NCBI RefSeq assembly: GCF_937980635.1
Contig: NZ_CALJPG010000023.1
Span: 76,550 to 140,549 of the forward strand
Origin: an uncultured Campylobacter sp.
Lineage (GTDB): Bacteria > Campylobacterota > Campylobacteria > Campylobacterales > Campylobacteraceae
Length of the DNA stretch: 64,000 bases
Direction: 5' to 3'
The first letter of the stretch is position 1. Each line of letters starts with the position of its first letter. The notes under the pieces were generated by a model, which worked only from the letters and a program-made list of their open reading frames with translations, was not told the origin of the DNA and ran no database searches. Below, piece by piece: positions 33,396 to 41,856 of the stretch. The position numbers were made by a program, and so were the translations under genes.

Positions 33396-33484
33396 GGTGG
33401 TAAATTTATAAAATTTTACCTCGCTAGCGAAGATGATAAATTTAAATTTACCCGCCATGCTTGCTTAAAATTTCTTACTTAGCG

Positions 33485-33985
33485 CTATTTGCCTCTTGCG
33501 CCGCGAGTGATCATCAAGGATTGTTCGTAGAAAATCAGCAGCGTTATTGAAACGCCCGTGCCGAGCGCCAGTGAGATCGAGATCGTGGCGAGGGCGTTGT
33601 CGAAAAACGAGATTAGATGAGCTAGCTTCTGTTCTACATCCGCAGCTCTGATATAAGAAAACAGCGCCAAAACCGCCTTGTAGGCGTAGATGCCTGGAAT
33701 CATCGGAAGCAACGCAGGAAAGGCGATGATCTCTGCGGGTACCTTGAGGCGCTTGGCGCAGAGCATCCCCAAAACGCCGATCAGAAACGACGCAAAAAGC
33801 GTCGCGGCGGCGATCGAAAAAATTTGGCTCTGTATCAGCAAAAATCTGCACGAATGCGCTACTGCCGCAAGCAGCGCCGAGAAGGCGAGCGTCTTTTTAG
33901 GCGGCATACACGCATACGCAAATCCAAGCCCCGCCGCAGCGGCAAAGCAAGCATCCTTAAATACCGAAAGTGCGAGATCAAACAT
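33485..33985 (-). CDS. yjjB: Threonine/serine exporter family, small subunit (YjjB-type)
   Basis: A 166-residue inner-membrane protein with five hydrophobic helices; the block FPALLPMIPGIYAYKAVLA is the signature of the ThrE_2/YjjB family. In bacteria the five-helix YjjB works with the YjjP protein as a two-part exporter (threonine/serine, or succinate in E. coli). Its ATG lies inside the end of the yjjP-like gene (eight-base overlap), so the two subunits are made together. Transported compound is not known for this organism. Confidence 0.85.
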   Translation of the reverse strand: MFDLALSVFKDACFAAAAGLGFAYACMPPKKTLAFSALLAAVAHSCRFLLIQSQIFSIAAATLFASFLIGVLGMLCAKRLKVPAEIIAFPALLPMIPGIYAYKAVLALFSYIRAADVEQKLAHLISFFDNALATISISLALGTGVSITLLIFYEQSLMITRGARGK

Positions 33986-34793
33986 TTACAAGCCCCAAAT
34001 TTGAAATGCTAAGCGTCAGAAAAAGCCCGATCGCGATACAGATGATCAAAAGCCCGGTGTTCAGCCCTCTGCTGATACCTACGAGCATATTTTCGTTTAG
34101 GATGTCAAATACCGAGTTGATCAGCCAGACGCCCGGGATCAAAAACAATATGCTCGATCCCACGGCGACGTCGGGCGTGGCGCTAAGCCCGTAGCGAGCG
34201 CCTAGCGAGACGATGAATGAGACTGCGAACGAAATCGCGATGTATTGGATTTTTAGGTTGATTTTAAGCTTGCTAAGTAGATAGCGGGCGCAAATTCCAA
34301 AAGCCGTAGCCGCAAAAACTAACGCCATCGCGCCGCCATCGCCGCCGAAAAGCTCGCAGAATGCGGCATTTGCGACGCTTAGCAAAACAAGAGTTTTGGC
34401 AAAGCTTTTCTTTTGCGAGGCTAAAATTTCTGCAAATGAGGCTCTGGCGCGCACAAGGGGGATTTTTTCGTCGTAAATTTCCCAGCTAAGCGCGCTTAGC
34501 TCCGAGATCAGATCGAAGCTGATCTGCGCCGCAGCGCCCGTTTTGACGTAGGTGCGGCGGATAGAGTTGTCCGCAGGATCCATCACGCTGATGATGAAGT
34601 GGCGCACAAAGATCATCAGGCTAGCCTCATAGTCGTAAGCGTCCGCTATCCTGCGCACGCAGTGCTCTATACGCGCGGTGTAAGTGCCGATACTAAGCAT
34701 CTTGGCGGTGTATTCGCTAAGAAAATTGGTGAGCTCTTGGATTTGCGGTCTCGCCGCTTCTGCTTCTTTTGCTGCCGCCATTTCTGTTGTCAT
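33978..34793 (-). CDS. yjjP: Threonine/serine exporter family, large subunit (YjjP-type)
   Basis: A 271-residue protein: a soluble N-terminal half (about residues 15-125, with GTYTARIEHCVRRIADAY, the usual ThrE opening motif of the type G-x-x-T-x-R-x-E) and five hydrophobic helices after residue 130, including SILFLIPGVWLINSVFDIL, the family's Pro-Gly motif. Strong ribosome site (GGAGGAAA). Overlaps yjjB by eight bases. Upstream on the same strand is a low-complexity frame and then envC, but the exporter pair has its own strong ribosome site. Confidence 0.85.
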   Translation of the reverse strand: MTTEMAAAKEAEAARPQIQELTNFLSEYTAKMLSIGTYTARIEHCVRRIADAYDYEASLMIFVRHFIISVMDPADNSIRRTYVKTGAAAQISFDLISELSALSWEIYDEKIPLVRARASFAEILASQKKSFAKTLVLLSVANAAFCELFGGDGGAMALVFAATAFGICARYLLSKLKINLKIQYIAISFAVSFIVSLGARYGLSATPDVAVGSSILFLIPGVWLINSVFDILNENMLVGISRGLNTGLLIICIAIGLFLTLSISNLGLVNV

Positions 34794-34818
34794 TATTTCC
34801 TCCGCTACTCTTGTAATC

Positions 34819-35190
34819 TCAATATCGTTTTGCGCTGTTTTCGTCGTTTTTACTTCTACGACGCTCGTTGTAGCTTCCTGTTTTTGCGGCGCCCGCCATC
34901 GTTTTTGATGTCGCTACGATGTCCGTCGTCGCGGAATTCTTATTTTTAAAATTTAATGCAGTGGCTCCCGTGGCGGAATTCTCGCCATCTAAATTTGACA
35001 TGGAGGCGATACCTATGGCGGCAAAGCTTTGGCTGCTTAAATTTTGATCGTTCAAATTTAACGTCACTTTGGAATTTGCGTCATTCAAATTTAACGCCGA
35101 GGCGGAATTTTGCTCTTTTAAAGAATTCTGCTCGCTTAAATTTAGACTTTCGGCATCCTCGCAAGATTCGCTAAATTTAGAATTTTTCAC
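34819..35190 (-). CDS. Low-complexity frame following envC, doubtful gene
   Basis: GTG start two bases after the envC stop, with GAGG about six nt before it, so it could be translated by coupling. The 123 residues are almost all Asn, Ser, Leu, Ala and Glu, with repeated LNLN/LNFK and ENSA motifs whose DNA is built around AAATTT and GAATTC/GAATTT. No domain, signal peptide or conserved block. It may be spacer DNA that happens to be open, similar to the low-complexity insertions in other genes of this window. Confidence 0.3.
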   Translation of the reverse strand: MKNSKFSESCEDAESLNLSEQNSLKEQNSASALNLNDANSKVTLNLNDQNLSSQSFAAIGIASMSNLDGENSATGATALNFKNKNSATTDIVATSKTMAGAAKTGSYNERRRSKNDENSAKRY

Positions 35191-35192
35191 GC

Positions 35193-36575
35193 TTACCTCA
35201 GGCTGATGAGATCGAGCGGGTTGATGTGGTAGTTCTGCTGCGTCACTTCAAAGGTCAGATCCGAGCCGATGCGCCCGATGATGTAGCCCTTTTTGACGTT
35301 GGAGCCGACGCGCACGGTAGGCGGGATCTGATTTAGATGCGCGTAGATCGTGTGGATGCCGCCGCTGTGCTCTAGGATCACGACCTTATCGAGCACGGCG
35401 GTCTCTTTAGCAAAGACCACCTTGCCCGGCAGCACCGCCTTAACCTGCGTGTCGCCGCTGTTTGAGCCCAGCACGATATTTTCGTTGAAAAGCTTGATGT
35501 TATACACGGGATCATTGTAATTGCCGAATTTCCGCTTCAAATACGCGCTGTTCAGAGGCGCCGCGGTCTTGGCTCCGCTGTATTTTTTAACGCGCGAGGA
35601 CTGATAGCTCGAGCCGTACTGCTTGACCTTTTGGTTGATCTTACTTACGCGCTCATCTGCGGGCTCGCTCACTTCGGGCTCGGGCTCAAGAGGCGGCGCA
35701 GGCTCGGGCTTGCCCGCTTTTTTGGCAGCCGCCTTTGCTTTGGCGTACTCTTTTTCGCGTGCCTGGCGCTCCTTTTGCTTCTGCGCTTCAAGCTTTGCTT
35801 GGCGTGCCGCTTCCTCCTTCTGCGCTTTGGCTTTCTCTTCGGCGTCGTCGATGATCTTAAGCTCCTGCAGGGTCTTAGATATGGCGTCTTGCTCGTCGTT
35901 TATCTTCTCTAGGCGCGCGATGTAGTCCTCTTTGTCCTTTTTCATCTGTGCGAGCTTTTCTTTTTGGGTGGTTTGCTTGGCGTTGAGATCGGTTTTTTTC
36001 TTATCGTAGCCCGCCATGCTTGCCTGGATCGATTTGATCTTTTTGTTCTGCTCGTTGATAAAATTTTGATTATTTTCGTAGTCTTTGATTAGCCCTTTCA
36101 GCTCGTCGTTCATAACGACGCCAAGCCCCTCTAAAATTTCGCTAGCCATGATAGAATCGGGCGTGGTGGTGGAATTTACGTCGGTGATGAGATCAAACGA
36201 TAGCTCTTGCGAGATCACGCTTGCGATCTTGCTTTCCAGATCGTTTTGCACGCTAAGAAGCGTGACGTTTTGGCTATTAAGCTTTTCAAGCTCCTGCGCT
36301 TCGGCGGCATATTGATCCTTTAGGCCTTCTATCGCGTCGCTTAGCTGTTTGATCTCGCCCTCGCGCTTTTTAAAGCCCTCCTGCTCCTTTACGATCTGGC
36401 CTGCGATCTCGTCGATCTTTTGCGAGAGTTGCATCCCCTCCTTTTGCGAGCTTTTGAGCTCTTGACCCGCTTTGGCGATCTTATCTTTCGTGCTTTGTCC
36501 CTTTGCGGGCGCGGCATAAGTAAGAGCTGCGGCAAGCCCCAGCGCAAGAAGCGGCGCTAAAAAAGCTCTTTTCAT
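35193..36575 (-). CDS. envC: EnvC-like murein hydrolase activator, degenerate LytM domain
   Basis: A 460-residue periplasmic protein: signal peptide MKRAFLAPLLALGLAAALTYAA, long coiled coil (about residues 28-290, rich in Lys/Glu/Gln), a proline-rich hinge (about 285-300) and a C-terminal LytM fold (about 350-460). The LytM zinc site is lost: the usual HxxxD is replaced in VLGSNSGDTQ, and the HxH is replaced by DLTFEV. This is the pattern of EnvC and other activators, which switch on AmiA-type amidases rather than cut peptidoglycan themselves. It follows ftsX directly (overlap of four bases), so FtsE-FtsX-EnvC form one complex from one message. The amidase partner gene is at 44.8-46.6 kb. Confidence 0.9.
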   Translation of the reverse strand: MKRAFLAPLLALGLAAALTYAAPAKGQSTKDKIAKAGQELKSSQKEGMQLSQKIDEIAGQIVKEQEGFKKREGEIKQLSDAIEGLKDQYAAEAQELEKLNSQNVTLLSVQNDLESKIASVISQELSFDLITDVNSTTTPDSIMASEILEGLGVVMNDELKGLIKDYENNQNFINEQNKKIKSIQASMAGYDKKKTDLNAKQTTQKEKLAQMKKDKEDYIARLEKINDEQDAISKTLQELKIIDDAEEKAKAQKEEAARQAKLEAQKQKERQAREKEYAKAKAAAKKAGKPEPAPPLEPEPEVSEPADERVSKINQKVKQYGSSYQSSRVKKYSGAKTAAPLNSAYLKRKFGNYNDPVYNIKLFNENIVLGSNSGDTQVKAVLPGKVVFAKETAVLDKVVILEHSGGIHTIYAHLNQIPPTVRVGSNVKKGYIIGRIGSDLTFEVTQQNYHINPLDLISLR

Positions 36576-37387
36576 GCTCGTTTATTTCCGATTTGTAGCA
36601 TCATAAAACTTACTGCGATGATAGATAGCGCTAAAGCCACGCCCAAAAGGATCAACGCGTCGTAAGGCAGCACTATGGCGGTGCGTAGATCGCCGATACC
36701 CTTAAGCGTGGTCGAAAACACCTCCCAAGAAGGAAGCGCTATGTAAAAGCAGGTCACGATCAGCGTGGCGATGAAGGAGTCTATTATCGCCATTCGGTAG
36801 AGCTTGCCGCTTTTTATGAGAAACGACGCGCCGAAAAGCTCCATGATCTCGATGCGCTCTTTGTGTTCGTAAACCCAAATACGCATCTGGCGGTGGATTA
36901 GCATTACGCCTAAAAGCACGATCAGAAATGCAAAGCCGTAAACGAGGCTTTTGATAAGCAGTAAAATTTTAAAAATTTCATCGTGGGTCTTTTTAAAAAT
37001 TTCAACCCGCGTAAGCGAGCCGATCGATTTTAGATCCTGCTCGATTTTTGCAAGCTGTGCGGCGTCGGGGAAGCTCTCGAGCTTGACGCTATAAAATTTA
37101 GGCAAATTTTTGCTAAGCTCGGCAAAGGCGTTTTGTGAAATTTTACCCTTCAGCCGCTCGGTTATGCCCGCTGTGGAAATTTCGCTAATCGAGCTGATCT
37201 TCGGCACCGCTTTTTGCGCGTCTTGCAGGCTGAGCGAGGTTTTGGAGACTAGCACGATGTTGTATTCGTTTTGGATTGAGCGCTCGTAGCTTTTGGTTAG
37301 GTTGCTCATAAAAATTCCAAACTGCACCGAAAAAAGCAGCGCGACGAGCGAAAAGATCACGCCGAAATGAGTTTTAATCGATTTCAT
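36572..37387 (-). CDS. ftsX: Cell-division ABC transporter-like membrane subunit
   Basis: A 271-residue inner-membrane protein with one N-terminal helix (about residues 10-30), a periplasmic domain of about 110 residues (EnvC-binding in other bacteria) and three C-terminal helices (about 140-165, 195-215 and 240-265), the FtsX plan. The cytoplasmic loop ELFGASFLIKSGKLYRMAI matches the coupling helix region. It overlaps ftsE upstream (14 bases) and envC downstream, consistent with tight stoichiometry. It transmits ATP-driven changes of FtsE to EnvC at the septum. Confidence 0.9.
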   Translation of the reverse strand: MKSIKTHFGVIFSLVALLFSVQFGIFMSNLTKSYERSIQNEYNIVLVSKTSLSLQDAQKAVPKISSISEISTAGITERLKGKISQNAFAELSKNLPKFYSVKLESFPDAAQLAKIEQDLKSIGSLTRVEIFKKTHDEIFKILLLIKSLVYGFAFLIVLLGVMLIHRQMRIWVYEHKERIEIMELFGASFLIKSGKLYRMAIIDSFIATLIVTCFYIALPSWEVFSTTLKGIGDLRTAIVLPYDALILLGVALALSIIAVSFMMLQIGNKRA

Positions 37388-38063
37388 TTACTTTAGCGTC
37401 CTTAATCTCAAAATGTCGGTGCCTAAAACGAAGCGTGGCGGGCATTTTGTGCGTCACGATGACGACGCAGGCGTTCCACGACTCGCACGCCGAGCGCAAC
37501 AAATTCCAAATAATGGCGCTGGAGTAGTCGTCCAAATTTCCCGTAGGCTCGTCGCACAGCAGCAGGCGCGGATTATGCGCCATCGCGCGCGCCAAAGCCA
37601 CGCGCTGCTGCTCGCCGCCGCTAAGCTCGAGCGGATACTTACCCATCTTATGCCCGAGCTCGACGTGGCGTAGTAGCTTTTTGGCTTGGTCTTGGCAGAC
37701 CTGCTGATTGTAGCCCATTATCATTAACGGAAGCATTATGTTGCGCTCGATCGTCCATTCGTTGATCAGGCGGTAGTTTTGAAAGATAATGCCGATGCGC
37801 TGGCGCAGGGTGCGCAGATCGGAGTTTGTGATGCCCTTTAGATCGCACAGGCAGACGTTTAGCTCGCCGCCGATGATGTCGATGCCGCCGTAGAAGGACT
37901 TAAGCAGCGTGGATTTGCCGCTGCCGCTCTTGCCCGTGATGATGACGAAGTCCTTCGCGCCGATGCCGAAACTCGCGTCTTGGATGACTGCGCCCGCCTT
38001 TTCGTAGCCTAGCGTGAGGCCCGCTGCGGTGATGATGTTGTAATCGTCCGTTATCTCTGCCAT
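37374..38063 (-). CDS. ftsE: Cell-division ATP-binding protein
   Basis: ATPase of the FtsEX complex, 229 residues. The start is set at the ATG at 38063 (MAEITDDYNIITAAG), since the longer open frame only reads through the trmB end. Walker A GKSGSGKST (about residues 44-52), signature LSGGEQQRVALARA, Walker B LLLCDEPTGNLD and the final histidine in VIVTHK are all intact. It starts 13 bases inside the end of trmB and overlaps ftsX, so all are in one unit. Confidence 0.95.
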   Translation of the reverse strand: MAEITDDYNIITAAGLTLGYEKAGAVIQDASFGIGAKDFVIITGKSGSGKSTLLKSFYGGIDIIGGELNVCLCDLKGITNSDLRTLRQRIGIIFQNYRLINEWTIERNIMLPLMIMGYNQQVCQDQAKKLLRHVELGHKMGKYPLELSGGEQQRVALARAMAHNPRLLLCDEPTGNLDDYSSAIIWNLLRSACESWNACVVIVTHKMPATLRFRHRHFEIKDAKVNEID

Positions 38064-39748
38064 TGTGAAAATATCTCCGAAATTTTTTGATGTGCCGCGT
38101 GGTTTTCGCGCGTAGGAAGCGGGCGGCGGATGAAGTAGCGCGTACCGCTTGCATTTGCGCGGATGAAACACTGCTGCGGAAAGTCGAATGCACCTAGCGA
38201 AAGCAGGATTAGCACATCTTGCGGCTCGGCGGCGCACGGCTTGCTTTGCCGTTTATCTTGCTGCTCGGCACGATTTAATTTGTCTTGGTGTTCGGCTTGC
38301 AACTCGTCATGGCTTAGCTCGCTTCGGTACCCGAATTGCGACTTGATAGAGTTTGACTTGTTTTGTAATTCTGCTTGCGGTTCAGCAGCGTGGTTTAGCT
38401 CGTTTTTTAGTTCGGCTTGCAATTCATTTTTGCAAAGTAAGACGCTTGCGTTCGTTGTATTTCTAGCACTCACTGCACCGCCGTCTGTTAAATTTACGCC
38501 GCTTGCTTTTTTTAGAATTTGCGTAGCGTTCTCGCAAGCTGAAATTTTATCGCCCGCTGTCGTAGCTGAAATTTTGCCGCCGCCTGACGAAATTTCATCC
38601 ATGCTCGCACGCTCGGTTAAATTTCCGCCGCGTGTCGCGTCTAAATTTATAGCTTCGTCTTTTATAACTTCGCCCGCGCTGCTTAAATTCGCTCCGCCTG
38701 CCGCGCAAGCGCTGCTCGCCTCCAAGCTTTTCTGCGCGTCAAAGTAAAAAATTTCCTCAAAATGCACGAAAAAATCCTCGCCTTTGAAGGTGAAATTTTT
38801 AAAATTTCGCGCGATTGCCGCCGCGTTAAATTTTAAAAATTCCATCTCAAACCGCTGCGGCTCGCCCTGGCCCGCGGTTTTATTCTCATAGATCAGATCG
38901 TAGATGTCTTTGTCCATTTTGCGCCATCTATCCTCGTATTTGCTCGCTACGGCGGCGTCGCGGTTTTTAAAATGCGAAATTTCGCCCGCTTTGCGCCGAA
39001 CGTAAGGCGAGAGCTTTTGCATCGCGTAGAGGAAGTACTCCTCGCTGTCGGTGCGAAGCTCGAAGCGGCCGCTGCGCCCGAGCGTGCGTGCGATCTGCGA
39101 GGCGAACTCGTCGCTTATGACGCGTCGGTGCGGCGCGTCGTCCCACGGCACTGGGAAGTGTAAAAATACGCGCTGCAGGCAGCCCGCGGGCAGCAGGCTC
39201 AGTAAAACCCGCGCGTCGGTGGCTATGAGAGCGATGTTTTGCAGTCCCTCGCGGATCGCTAGCTTTGCGACCTGTTCGATCGCGGGCTTGTAAATTTCGA
39301 TGCCGATTAGCAGCGCGTCTTGATTTGAGCGTGCTTGATGAAGCAGGTGTCTGCCCGAGCCGAAGCCGATCTCGATGAAAATTTTATTAAATTTAGAGCT
39401 TTTTACTAGGGATAAAATTTCATTCTCGTCCAAAATCAGCGGCGTTTTTTCGGTAAGCGAGCTGTCTTTGTAAGCAAACGCCTGCGAGATGATCCGTCCG
39501 CAGAAGCACTCTTTAAAAATTTCGAGCGCTCGCTGCAGATGACCGATCTTAGCGGGCTTGGTGATCTTTTCGCCCTTTACTATCACTTTGCCGTCGCTGG
39601 GCTTTAGGGTGATAAAAAACTCGCTATCAAAGCTCTTGGTTCGCAGAAGCGTTAAATTTCTGCCGTGCGCCGTCTCTAAAAATTCGACCTCGCCGAATCT
39701 AGCTGGTAGCGTCGGCAGGCTCACGCTTTGGGTTATGAAATTCGGCAA
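38051..39748 (-). CDS. trmB: tRNA (guanine-N7-)-methyltransferase with a low-complexity insertion
   Basis: Makes m7G46 in tRNA with S-adenosylmethionine. TTG start four bases after the lipoprotein stop. Epsilonproteobacterial type with an N-terminal extension (residues 1-110), then the SAM site IEIGFGSGRHLLHQA (about 125-140), VFLHFPVPWDDAPHRR (about 193-208) and a C-terminal domain. Residues about 345-515 are an inserted low-complexity stretch (GGANLSS, GGKISATT, ELQAELKNELN types) encoded around AAATTT/AAATTC/GAATTT. The chain is 565 residues; relatives are near 400. The fold resumes with VLILLSLGAFDFPQQCFIR at the C-terminus. Confidence 0.9.
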   Translation of the reverse strand: MPNFITQSVSLPTLPARFGEVEFLETAHGRNLTLLRTKSFDSEFFITLKPSDGKVIVKGEKITKPAKIGHLQRALEIFKECFCGRIISQAFAYKDSSLTEKTPLILDENEILSLVKSSKFNKIFIEIGFGSGRHLLHQARSNQDALLIGIEIYKPAIEQVAKLAIREGLQNIALIATDARVLLSLLPAGCLQRVFLHFPVPWDDAPHRRVISDEFASQIARTLGRSGRFELRTDSEEYFLYAMQKLSPYVRRKAGEISHFKNRDAAVASKYEDRWRKMDKDIYDLIYENKTAGQGEPQRFEMEFLKFNAAAIARNFKNFTFKGEDFFVHFEEIFYFDAQKSLEASSACAAGGANLSSAGEVIKDEAINLDATRGGNLTERASMDEISSGGGKISATTAGDKISACENATQILKKASGVNLTDGGAVSARNTTNASVLLCKNELQAELKNELNHAAEPQAELQNKSNSIKSQFGYRSELSHDELQAEHQDKLNRAEQQDKRQSKPCAAEPQDVLILLSLGAFDFPQQCFIRANASGTRYFIRRPLPTRENHAAHQKISEIFSQWQR

Positions 39749-39751
39749 ACT

Positions 39752-40417
39752 TTATTCTGCCTGCGCTGCGGTAATGACTGCACTAGGCTTGGACAGCTCT
39801 CCGTTTTCGGTTTTGACGGTGATGCGGTATTCGTATCCTTCGCCGTAATCGATATTGTCGATATATTCGGCGCTAAGTCTGCCGCGAACCTCTTTAATCG
39901 TGCTCCATGACTCGCCTCCCTTAGGACGGCGCTCGATTAGATAAGAGCTTACTCGAAGATCTGGATGCGGACGCCAGATGATCTTAACGCGGCCCGGAAG
40001 CCCGTAGATCGCCTGTGCAAACGGCACGGACTCTAGCATTTTTGCTGTGCTTGCGATAGCGACCGGAGAAGGAGCCGAAACGCCCTTGGCGCCGTATGTG
40101 CGCACCGTGTATTTATACGAAGTGCCCGGCTGCAGCCTCGTATCTACGTAGTGGGTGGAGTATGGATCTGCGATGGTAGCGATCTTTTTGGCTTCGCCGC
40201 CATTTGCGGGCGCGCGATAAACGACAAAGCCCAATACAGCGGTATTGCTGTCGTATCTAGGCCACTCAAGTCCGATCTCATCGTCGCTTGTAATCGTCCT
40301 AATGCCCTCTACGCGCGGCAGGCTCTCGTCGCTTGCGCTAGGCGCGCTAGACGTAGCGCAGCCAGCCGCTAGTATCGCTAAAGTAGCGCTCAATGTTAGT
40401 CGGTAAAATTTTTTCAT
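39752..40417 (-). CDS. Fibronectin type III domain lipoprotein
   Basis: A 221-residue lipoprotein. Start at the ATG at 40417 (MKKFYRLTLSATLAILAAGC) with AAAGGAT eight nt upstream; the ATG three codons earlier sits on the ribosome site itself. The lipobox LAAGC puts the lipid on Cys20. Two Fn3-like beta domains follow (about residues 40-128 and 130-215), with the typical Trp and Tyr positions (IGLEWPRYD, TSYKYTVRTYG; VKIIWRPHPD, EGYEYRITVKTENG). The role is unknown; such proteins are usually envelope scaffolds. It starts inside the rluD 3' end and is followed four bases later by trmB, so it is in the rluD-trmB-ftsEX unit. Confidence 0.85.
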   Translation of the reverse strand: MKKFYRLTLSATLAILAAGCATSSAPSASDESLPRVEGIRTITSDDEIGLEWPRYDSNTAVLGFVVYRAPANGGEAKKIATIADPYSTHYVDTRLQPGTSYKYTVRTYGAKGVSAPSPVAIASTAKMLESVPFAQAIYGLPGRVKIIWRPHPDLRVSSYLIERRPKGGESWSTIKEVRGRLSAEYIDNIDYGEGYEYRITVKTENGELSKPSAVITAAQAE

Positions 40418-41804
40418 AAATTTCATCCTTTACCTTTTGATTTGTCGTAAAATTTAGAAATTCGCTCGGCAAGCCCGCGCATATTTTCACCTCTTTGCCG
40501 CTTCGCGGATGGATGAAATAGAGCAAATAGGCATGGAGCAAAATCCTGCTAATTTTAGCGTTTTCGCTCTTAAATCCGTATAAATGATCGCCCAAAATGT
40601 GCCGATTTATCGAGCTTAAATGCACGCGGATCTGATGCGTGCGACCCGTGAAGAGCTTCGCCGCGACGAGATTAAAGCTCTTTAGACTTAGCGGCGGCAG
40701 CTTATAGTTTTGAGCGGGATTTTTAAAATTTAAAGCCTTATTCTCGGCGAGACGGGCGGCTCTGGTTTGATCCGCGCTCATTTTGGCGGTTAAAATTTTA
40801 TCTGCGCTATCCGCGCGGCTGCTTGGAATTTTATCTGCGCTTTGGATTGAAATTTTATCCGCGCTCCGCATGCAATTATTTGAAATTTCATCCGCGTTGT
40901 CCGCGCCTGTAGTCGCGTCTGAAATTTTGTCCTTAGCCGAAATTTTATCCGCATTACCAGTTAAAATTTCATCCGCAGCGTCGCCCAAAATTTTCTCTTC
41001 AGTCGAAATTCTACTTGCGCTTGCATTCGTAGCCGAAATTTTATCGGCGGCTGAAATTTTATCCGCTCCTGCACTTTTGCCCGCAGCTATACCATCGCCC
41101 GCGCTCGTACTTAAAATTTTATCGCACCTCTCGGCGGAGTTTTGAAGTTCCGTTAGTTCCGCTCCGCTTAAAATTTCATAAAACGCGCTCTTTGCGCTAC
41201 GTCCGCCGGGCACTATCCCCATTTTTAGACGGTTTGCGGGGTTGCGAGAGATCGGTCGCTCGATCACGCAGGGCTCTTTCAGCGGCAGGTCGATGAGCGC
41301 GAGGTATATACGCCCCATGCTCTTATCGCTTAGCTGCGCCGAGAGCGCGGCGTGCGCGGCGTTGTTTTTGGCGACGAGCAGGGCGCCGCTAGTGAGCTTA
41401 TCCAGGCGGTGCACGATGCCCGCGCGAAGCTCGCCGCCGAGGCTAGAGAGCAGATAGCCGCGAGACTTGAGCCAGTCCACGAGCGTGGGCTCTTTGACGC
41501 TTGCGGCGGGGTGAACGGTAAGGCCCGCGGGCTTATTTACCACTAGCAGATCATCATCCTCGTATAAAATTTCGACGTCGAAGTTTAGCCTCTCCGTGCT
41601 TGTTTGCTGCGGCGCGGGCGCGGGGTAGTCGATGTGCACGAGCTCGCCCGCGGATAGCTTGTAGCCGGGCTTAGTCTGCACGGCTCCGCCCACTTTGACC
41701 GCTGCGGATTTGATTAGGCTTGATATTTGATTGCGCGAAATTCCAAGCTGCGAGCTTAAAAAAACATCAAGCCTTTCGCTGCATTGTGCTATTAGATTAT
41801 CCAA
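40347..41804 (-). CDS. rluD: RluD-family 23S rRNA pseudouridine synthase with a low-complexity insertion
   Basis: Isomerises uridines in 23S rRNA helix 69 (family function). TTG start with AAAGG upstream. An S4 RNA-binding domain (residues 1-60), then VVNKPAGLTVHP and the catalytic block HRLDKLTSG with Asp135. Residues about 215-370 are a foreign-looking low-complexity insert (repeats of the type SADKISA, ADEILTG) encoded by at least 14 AAATTT/AAATTC/GAATTT hexamers; then the fold resumes with LVAAKLFTGRTHQIRVHL. Total 485 residues, against about 320 usually. The C-terminus runs 71 bases into the lipoprotein gene, an unusual overlap that may mean the original stop was lost. rodA is divergent, 52 bases away. 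Confidence 0.9.
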   Translation of the reverse strand: MDNLIAQCSERLDVFLSSQLGISRNQISSLIKSAAVKVGGAVQTKPGYKLSAGELVHIDYPAPAPQQTSTERLNFDVEILYEDDDLLVVNKPAGLTVHPAASVKEPTLVDWLKSRGYLLSSLGGELRAGIVHRLDKLTSGALLVAKNNAAHAALSAQLSDKSMGRIYLALIDLPLKEPCVIERPISRNPANRLKMGIVPGGRSAKSAFYEILSGAELTELQNSAERCDKILSTSAGDGIAAGKSAGADKISAADKISATNASASRISTEEKILGDAADEILTGNADKISAKDKISDATTGADNADEISNNCMRSADKISIQSADKIPSSRADSADKILTAKMSADQTRAARLAENKALNFKNPAQNYKLPPLSLKSFNLVAAKLFTGRTHQIRVHLSSINRHILGDHLYGFKSENAKISRILLHAYLLYFIHPRSGKEVKICAGLPSEFLNFTTNQKVKDEIYEKILPTNIERYFSDTSGWLRYV

Positions 41805-41856
41805 ATTTATACCTTTTTTGGCTATTCTTACGTCAAAATTTTAATAGGATTAAGCG

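Noticed and set aside
33249..33458. Minus-strand frame of 69 codons right of the zeta island
   Set aside because: Starts in the AAATTT repeats, has no ribosome site and no coherent membrane plan; the opposite strand fragment is at least as likely.
37374..38237. Long reading of ftsE with 58 extra N-terminal residues
   Set aside because: The extra part is the trmB 3' end read in another frame; the ATG at 38063 opens the conserved protein.
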